The notes under the pieces were generated by a model. It was not told where the DNA came from and ran no database searches. It saw only the letters and a program-made list of their open reading frames with translations. Shown piece by piece: positions 59,346 to 64,000 of a stretch of DNA of 64,000 bases (position 1 is the first letter of the stretch; every line of letters begins with the position of its first letter). The DNA comes from Rhytidiadelphus loreus (Eukaryota > Streptophyta > Bryopsida > Hypnales > Hylocomiaceae). The stretch covers positions 6,763,001 through 6,827,000 of the forward strand of contig OX344765.1 in NCBI GenBank assembly GCA_947034895.1, read 5' to 3'. A program made the position numbers and the translations under genes.

Positions 59346-61967
59346 TTGTGACATTGAAGTGTTATGTGAGAACAACATATACAAATCATCTATAGTGAAG
59401 AAATTAATTGGTATGACTTTAAATGCGTAGGCCACACATCACCTTGTGGTGCATTTGACAACTTCTTATTCCTTGTTTTAAATGTGAATTTTACAAATGA
59501 AAATGATCTTAATGTAAAAACATCCAAAAACGTCAAAATAAACAATTTAGCATAGTTGGAGGCACCTTTATCAATAAAAACAACATATTTGTAGTATTAG
59601 CAATGGATAATTGCAAATTTTCAAAAAAATATTATTTTTGGATAAGACATGTAATTGCTATGAATTTTCAAAGTCTAGGCTATTAAAATTGTTATATATC
59701 CTCATTATAAAACCAAAATCTAAAGAATCTACTGACTACAATCATCCAATCGTAATTAAGAATGGAATTGGTTTAAATGCACTTTGGGGGACACTTTCAA
59801 TAGAAGTCTATTTGTGACAAATGGGGGTATAGAGACATTTGAGGGTGTTTTACCTTATATTGAATTTGTGTTAGAGAAAATTTAGACTCTCTCTAGAGAG
59901 TTGTTTCTCATATAGGCAGATGAACAAATACAACAAAAAGTGAAAATTAAAAAATAATAATAATTTTTTTGAAAAAAAATATTTAAAAATATATATAAAT
60001 TGTGGCCTGCATGCTTACATTAGGTGCTATGTCAAATTGTGATATTTCATTTTTTCATTTTTTTCATTATTCATTTTTTTTTAAATACTTATTTTTCATT
60101 TTTTTCCAATTCTTGTATTTGTACAATTGAGTAATGTGCTTTAAGAAACTCAAGCTTTAAGACCCATGCTTTGTCTAACTCATCATAATATAACAAGTTA
60201 GACCAAGTGTAGGTCTTAAAACTTATAGTCTATTCAAGGAGGTTTTCTACTAAAGCAAAACTACCCAATGCCGTTAGTCACCCAATTCCAACATCTAATA
60301 GATCCTTCCATTTGCATCAATCCTCCATCCATTACCACAATCTTAGCAACCCTTTAGCATCATGACAATGCATTTGGAAACATTAGCATGTGCAAGTTTA
60401 GCACGGGGCTATTTCACTACAAAAAAATGATGGAAATAATGACTTCAATAAATAACTGCAAACAACCACAAAGCAATCGTTGACTAGAAAATCACTACAG
60501 GATCCTAGAATCATTTTGGTCAAGTTGTATAGTGCAATGACTGCGATTATAATATTACCATCTAATGTATCTTGGATGTATTCAAAAATGAAAGAAAGGA
60601 TGATATACGTATAGGTTTTGTGTGACATAGACTCGGCATGTGTTGGGCACACACCTTGACTTTGGGGACGTGGCAGCACGTGATTGGCCAAGATGGCTTA
60701 CGTCTCCAGTCATTTGCAAGTCATTCTAGAGTTATGAGGTATGTTGATATAACTGAGGAGGACTGCCACATTAGTAGTCATTTTGAAGTCATTTTCTAGT
60801 TGCATGGGCATTTTTTGACATCCGACGTGGCATGACACGTGTCTTGTCATTCTAGAGTCATTTTCTTGTGATGTACGTTTAGGGTTTGCAGTCACTCTTA
60901 AATATTCATTAAGTCATTTGTCATTCATTTTTGAGTTCCTTCTGAGTCACCATGCAGTTACCATTGCGTGACAAAGAAGTAATGTAACTAGTTATTTAGT
61001 AGTGCAGTCTTGCTAAAGTTATTTCTTTTCATTGGATATATCCTCTAGTGTTCCTTCAAAGTGGAGCAACAATTGACATGGAGTCACCTACAACTATCCT
61101 TTCTGCACTACCATGATATATATTACTTTCATTACGCATATGCACACATGTTGCTAGGAAAGAAGGGGTTGCCTTTATTGTAGCAAGTAGTTTATACAAA
61201 GACAACCTTACTTCCCCATATTGTAGTCCTTCAGGGAATTTTTTTTTGTTAGTTCAGCCCTCTGTGACATTGTATATTCCAAAGCAGTTTAAGACACTGA
61301 AACTCTAAAATGACACTAAGTTCTGCTATTTACAACTAAGAGGCCAATTTCAAACGAACATGTCCAACTACATTGTATTGCTCATGCACATGTACCGCTC
61401 TCAACCTCCCCTGCATGAGCAACAAAAAGAAAGTAACCTCAATTGGGGTGCTTAATGTGCTTCCCCGACCACATTACAGAAGAACCCTTGGCGTCTTCAA
61501 TCTTGTGTTGATCTGCCTTTTCCTTGGAGTACATGAGCGACACCTATGATTGCAAGATTGTGGAATGCCATCTTTTGAGTGGATAGTGAGGTAGAGGTTC
61601 TGCCTCACCATCCATTCAAAATAATTTAAAATTTTAAAAATAATTTATAAATGCAGCCCCTTCCACCCAAAAAAATTTCATTTTAAAATTTCCATACGCT
61701 TCCCCACCCTACCTAAAAAAATTTAAATTTTAAAATTTTAAGATTTTCATACACTCCATCATACACTCCCCCCCCTTCCCCCCTCTCCACTCACCCTCTT
61801 ATCATTTTCAGAATCCAATGAATTGACAAACAATATGGGACAATTCCCATATTCGTACCCCATATTCGTATTCATATTCGTATAGTATTGATATTTGTAT
61901 TGATATTTTGTATTTGAAATTTTTGAGAGAGGGTGGGGGGGCAACTAATTTTTGAGAGAGGTGGGAG
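59346..61967. other. Intergenic, with a motif-rich segment
   Basis: No confident gene was found. A poly-A/T-rich stretch lies at 59940-60120. CACTACAAAAAAA at 60417 could be a lone CACTA terminus. The stretch at 60640-60960 has two ACGTG-core G-box-like sites (about 60676 and 60835) and many AGTCATT repeats. Short TATTCGTATT-type repeats lie at about 61845-61912. Confidence 0.35.
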
Positions 61968-64000
61968 TCATCTTTTTAGGAGATAGTCACACAAGTCCAC
62001 CTTCCACCACTCCTCTGGAATTTTCTCAAAGTGGAACTTGTGCTCCAATGGCACTCCTTTCATTTTCCCCAACGCCACTTTGTGCTTAATAGCTTGTAAA
62101 TTATACAAGAACACTTCGTCCTTGACGTTGAATTGATGGACCTACAGAATACAAAATTCAAATGTTAGTACCACTGCCCTAACAAAAAAATAGTACAGGA
62201 ACAAGTCCAACCGACGATGACTTCAATGTCACTTTTCTTCTACTACATCAACACTTGCACTGGAAAGTCACCAGCGCAAAACTTCTGCGTGACTGCATCA
62301 CCACAATTGAATGACTTCATCACCACAAAAAAAGATTGGTACATGAGAGTGGAAAATACTATGATGCTAGACTTCTAGGACACAACACAGACTATAGTAA
62401 TATCATACTACACTAAAAAGGGTATTTAGTGTTGGATTACATTTAGTGTAATTACCACCCTACTTGACCCTACACTAAATGTCAATTTTAGGACGATTAG
62501 TGTAGTGCTAAACTTCAATGCGCCACCTTTGTGTTGTCTTCACTTTTGTATCTTCTAACACTAAATGTAAACCTCTTCGTATTTCAGATTTACCATAGAG
62601 TACTTTTAGTGTTAGAAATTACATTTAGTGTTACTTACTTTAGTAGGATAAATGATAATTAGTGTCATGGTTCGCAAATAGTGTTACCAACACTAAATAC
62701 CCTTTTTAGTGTAGTGAAGTTGCTAGACTTGCACTCGCACGAACGAGGAGCTATAAACATGTGGGATTGAAAGATGACACTGTAAATTGCGAAATCTTGT
62801 ACCTTTTGTGCGTGGTATCTATTGTCATGCCCAACTCTAGTACTTCATACATGACAGACAGGTGGAGAGTATTTGCTATGACTTCAGCGGCATTCTGGAA
62901 GTATTTGCAGCCAACAACTATGTGACTTCCCTGTGACTTTGGACTAACTGTTTGCACTTTTAACATAGTACAGTTCTACAAAAAAATGGTGTATGATGTG
63001 AGCATCAACAGATGAAGAAAAAAAATGGGCATTGATTGGACTTACCTTTTAGTAGGACCATCCCGGCTTTTTCTTCTTAGTGGCCGTTGCCATCTTGCTT
63101 TGTGTTTCTTACTTATGTGTTCTTGCCTACATACATTGGAAAAATCCATCAGAAAAGTAGATCAATTGAAAGTGAGGGGAAGCAACATAAGTGCTACCAC
63201 ATGGTCTGCGACCCCCCTCACCTTCCACCAAGTCCAGGAATTCATACGGTTTTCTAGTTCGACATTTGGCAAGCATTTGTGCCATGGTATCATTGATCAT
63301 TTTGGGGTACTTGGCCCTAAAAGAGGGGACATTGGTGCAATTGTAAAGTGCCTCCAACAATATAATCCCCAATGAATTGTGGCAAGTATTTGTTCATTTG
63401 CTTCCACAATTCTGCCAACCGGTTAGGTGATGGAAGTACACTATCGTGTAATTCCAGGGCCACTAGACCAATCATGTTCTTCATAGTCTTGTAAATCCTT
63501 ATATACCCTCTATGTGTCACTAACGATCCATCAATAGTGTTGAGCATGACTTCTTTTGTAAGCACATCTTGAATTTTCTTGAATATTGTTTGTGCAACAG
63601 CTATGGTTGCTTGACTCATCTAGAGTTGTTCAACCAACGCTTTGGATTTTTTAGTCGAAAGCATGTTAGCAATTATAGTCGCAATTTTGTGCTGAAAAGT
63701 GCCTTCACCCCCTAGCCTTTTCTTCTTTCCTAGTCGTTTGTTACTCTGTTGCATGTGATGTAGCACCTCAGGTAGAATTTGGTACCGCAATTGTATTCTT
63801 CTACGCTTGAAATATCTAGTACCACTCTTGAGGTTAGTAATATTCTTCATGATTCTTTCATGAACATGCTAACGCAATCTGGCCGGTGTTTCTACCATGC
63901 GCCTAAATTTTTCCTCAAGTTTACTATACTTGGCTCTAGACACTACCAATTCATCTTCTAAGATTACCAACCTTTGTAGTTGCTCAGTCAATGTTGCAAT
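61968..64000 (-). pseudogene. Degenerate multi-exon coding remnant running off the window
   Basis: Minus-strand frames look coding but are broken. From 64000 to 63317 one frame stays open except for two TAG codons (at about 63871 and 63621). It carries a charged coiled-coil-like start (QLQRLVILEDELVVSRAKYS) and NKYLPQFIGDYIV near the end. After a one-base shift near 63372 it continues KMINDTMAQMLAKCRTRK and EFLDLVE to the donor GAAG|GTGAGG. A further exon-like piece with AAGKPG-type basic residues (KKHKARWQRPLRRKSRDG) ends in AAAAG|GTAAGT at 63042. Others lie at 62969-62800 (after TTTTTTTGTAG) and about 62360-62230 (SFNCGDAVTQKFCAGDFPVQ, then two TAGs). The last is a clean 57-codon terminal exon, 62141-61968, after TATTCTGTAG, with QAIKHKVALGKMKGVPLEH. 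I do not recognise the family. It may be a transposon gene or a dying host gene. Confidence 0.45.
62405..62716. mobile_element. 312-bp fold-back MITE (CACTACACT-type ends)
   Basis: ACTACACTAAAAAGGGTATT near 62406 pairs with AATACCCTTTTTAGTGTAGT ending at 62715, and pairing extends into TTAGTGTTGG/CCAACACTAA. Repeated TTTAGTGT motifs occur throughout. The ends resemble the element at 7962-8070. It lies among the broken exons of the surrounding remnant. Confidence 0.75.

Noticed and set aside
57862..60430. A single large CACTA element between CACTACAAGAAA (57862) and CACTACAAAAAAA (60417)
   Set aside because: The two motifs are in the same orientation rather than inverted, no TTTCTTGTAGTG partner was found, and no transposase lies between them.
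61968..63961. Altered genetic code (TAG read as Gln)
   Set aside because: The three intact genes contain no internal TAG, and the affected regions also have frameshifts. Decay by C-to-T change is the simpler reading.
1..64000. tRNA, rRNA, CRISPR or prokaryotic features
   Set aside because: No tRNA-like T-arm and acceptor pairs, rRNA segments or regular spaced repeats were seen on either strand. Spliced genes show this is eukaryotic DNA.

Overview
This 64 kb window looks like nuclear DNA of a land plant or close streptophyte relative. It holds a few genes in a large, AT-rich, transposon-filled background. The evidence is plant-type splice junctions (GT..AG introns with pyrimidine-rich acceptors), a DRIP-like RING/RAWUL E3 ligase gene, an AP2-like gene, a plant-type cysteine-synthase exon and many degenerate plant-style DNA transposons. 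High CpG use in the RING gene and the decayed repeat sea would suit a bryophyte, lycophyte or fern. I cannot name the species. There are no operons, CRISPR arrays or bacterial signals.

Layout. 1-28.8 kb is gene-poor and repetitive: several families of short inverted-repeat DNA transposons, many starting and ending in TTAA, plus fold-back elements, a decayed pogo/Tigger-like transposase (15.6-16.4 kb) and long unassigned AT-rich stretches. 29.0-33.4 kb is a gene island with a 532-aa RING-finger protein (+ strand, one coding exon) behind a CpG-rich leader that probably contains a 5'UTR intron. 36.6-37.4 kb is a second island whose only recognisable coding piece is one exon of O-acetylserine (thiol) lyase (cysteine synthase). 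38.1-43.6 kb is a six-exon gene (- strand) for a 316-aa protein with two GNAT-type domains; I rebuilt it from phase-matched splice sites. 45.1-48.1 kb is a decayed hAT (ZNF862-like) transposase gene (- strand), split by a 132-bp CACTA-type insertion. 50.9-52.6 kb is a two-exon gene (- strand) for a 385-aa protein with a divergent AP2-like domain preceded by two predicted membrane segments. 53-64 kb is repeats again, with two degenerate multi-exon coding remnants at 58.3-59.3 kb (+) and 62.0-64.0 kb (-).

The three intact genes are unrelated in function and are separated by transposons. The main recurrent biology is the mobile-element layer. A set of non-autonomous elements with TTAA-CCC termini is present in at least nine places. 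In two of them one element sits precisely in the TTAA of another element's terminus. That supports TTAA-specific insertion, as known for piggyBac, Kolobok and Sola3 transposons. No transposase for this family was recognised here.
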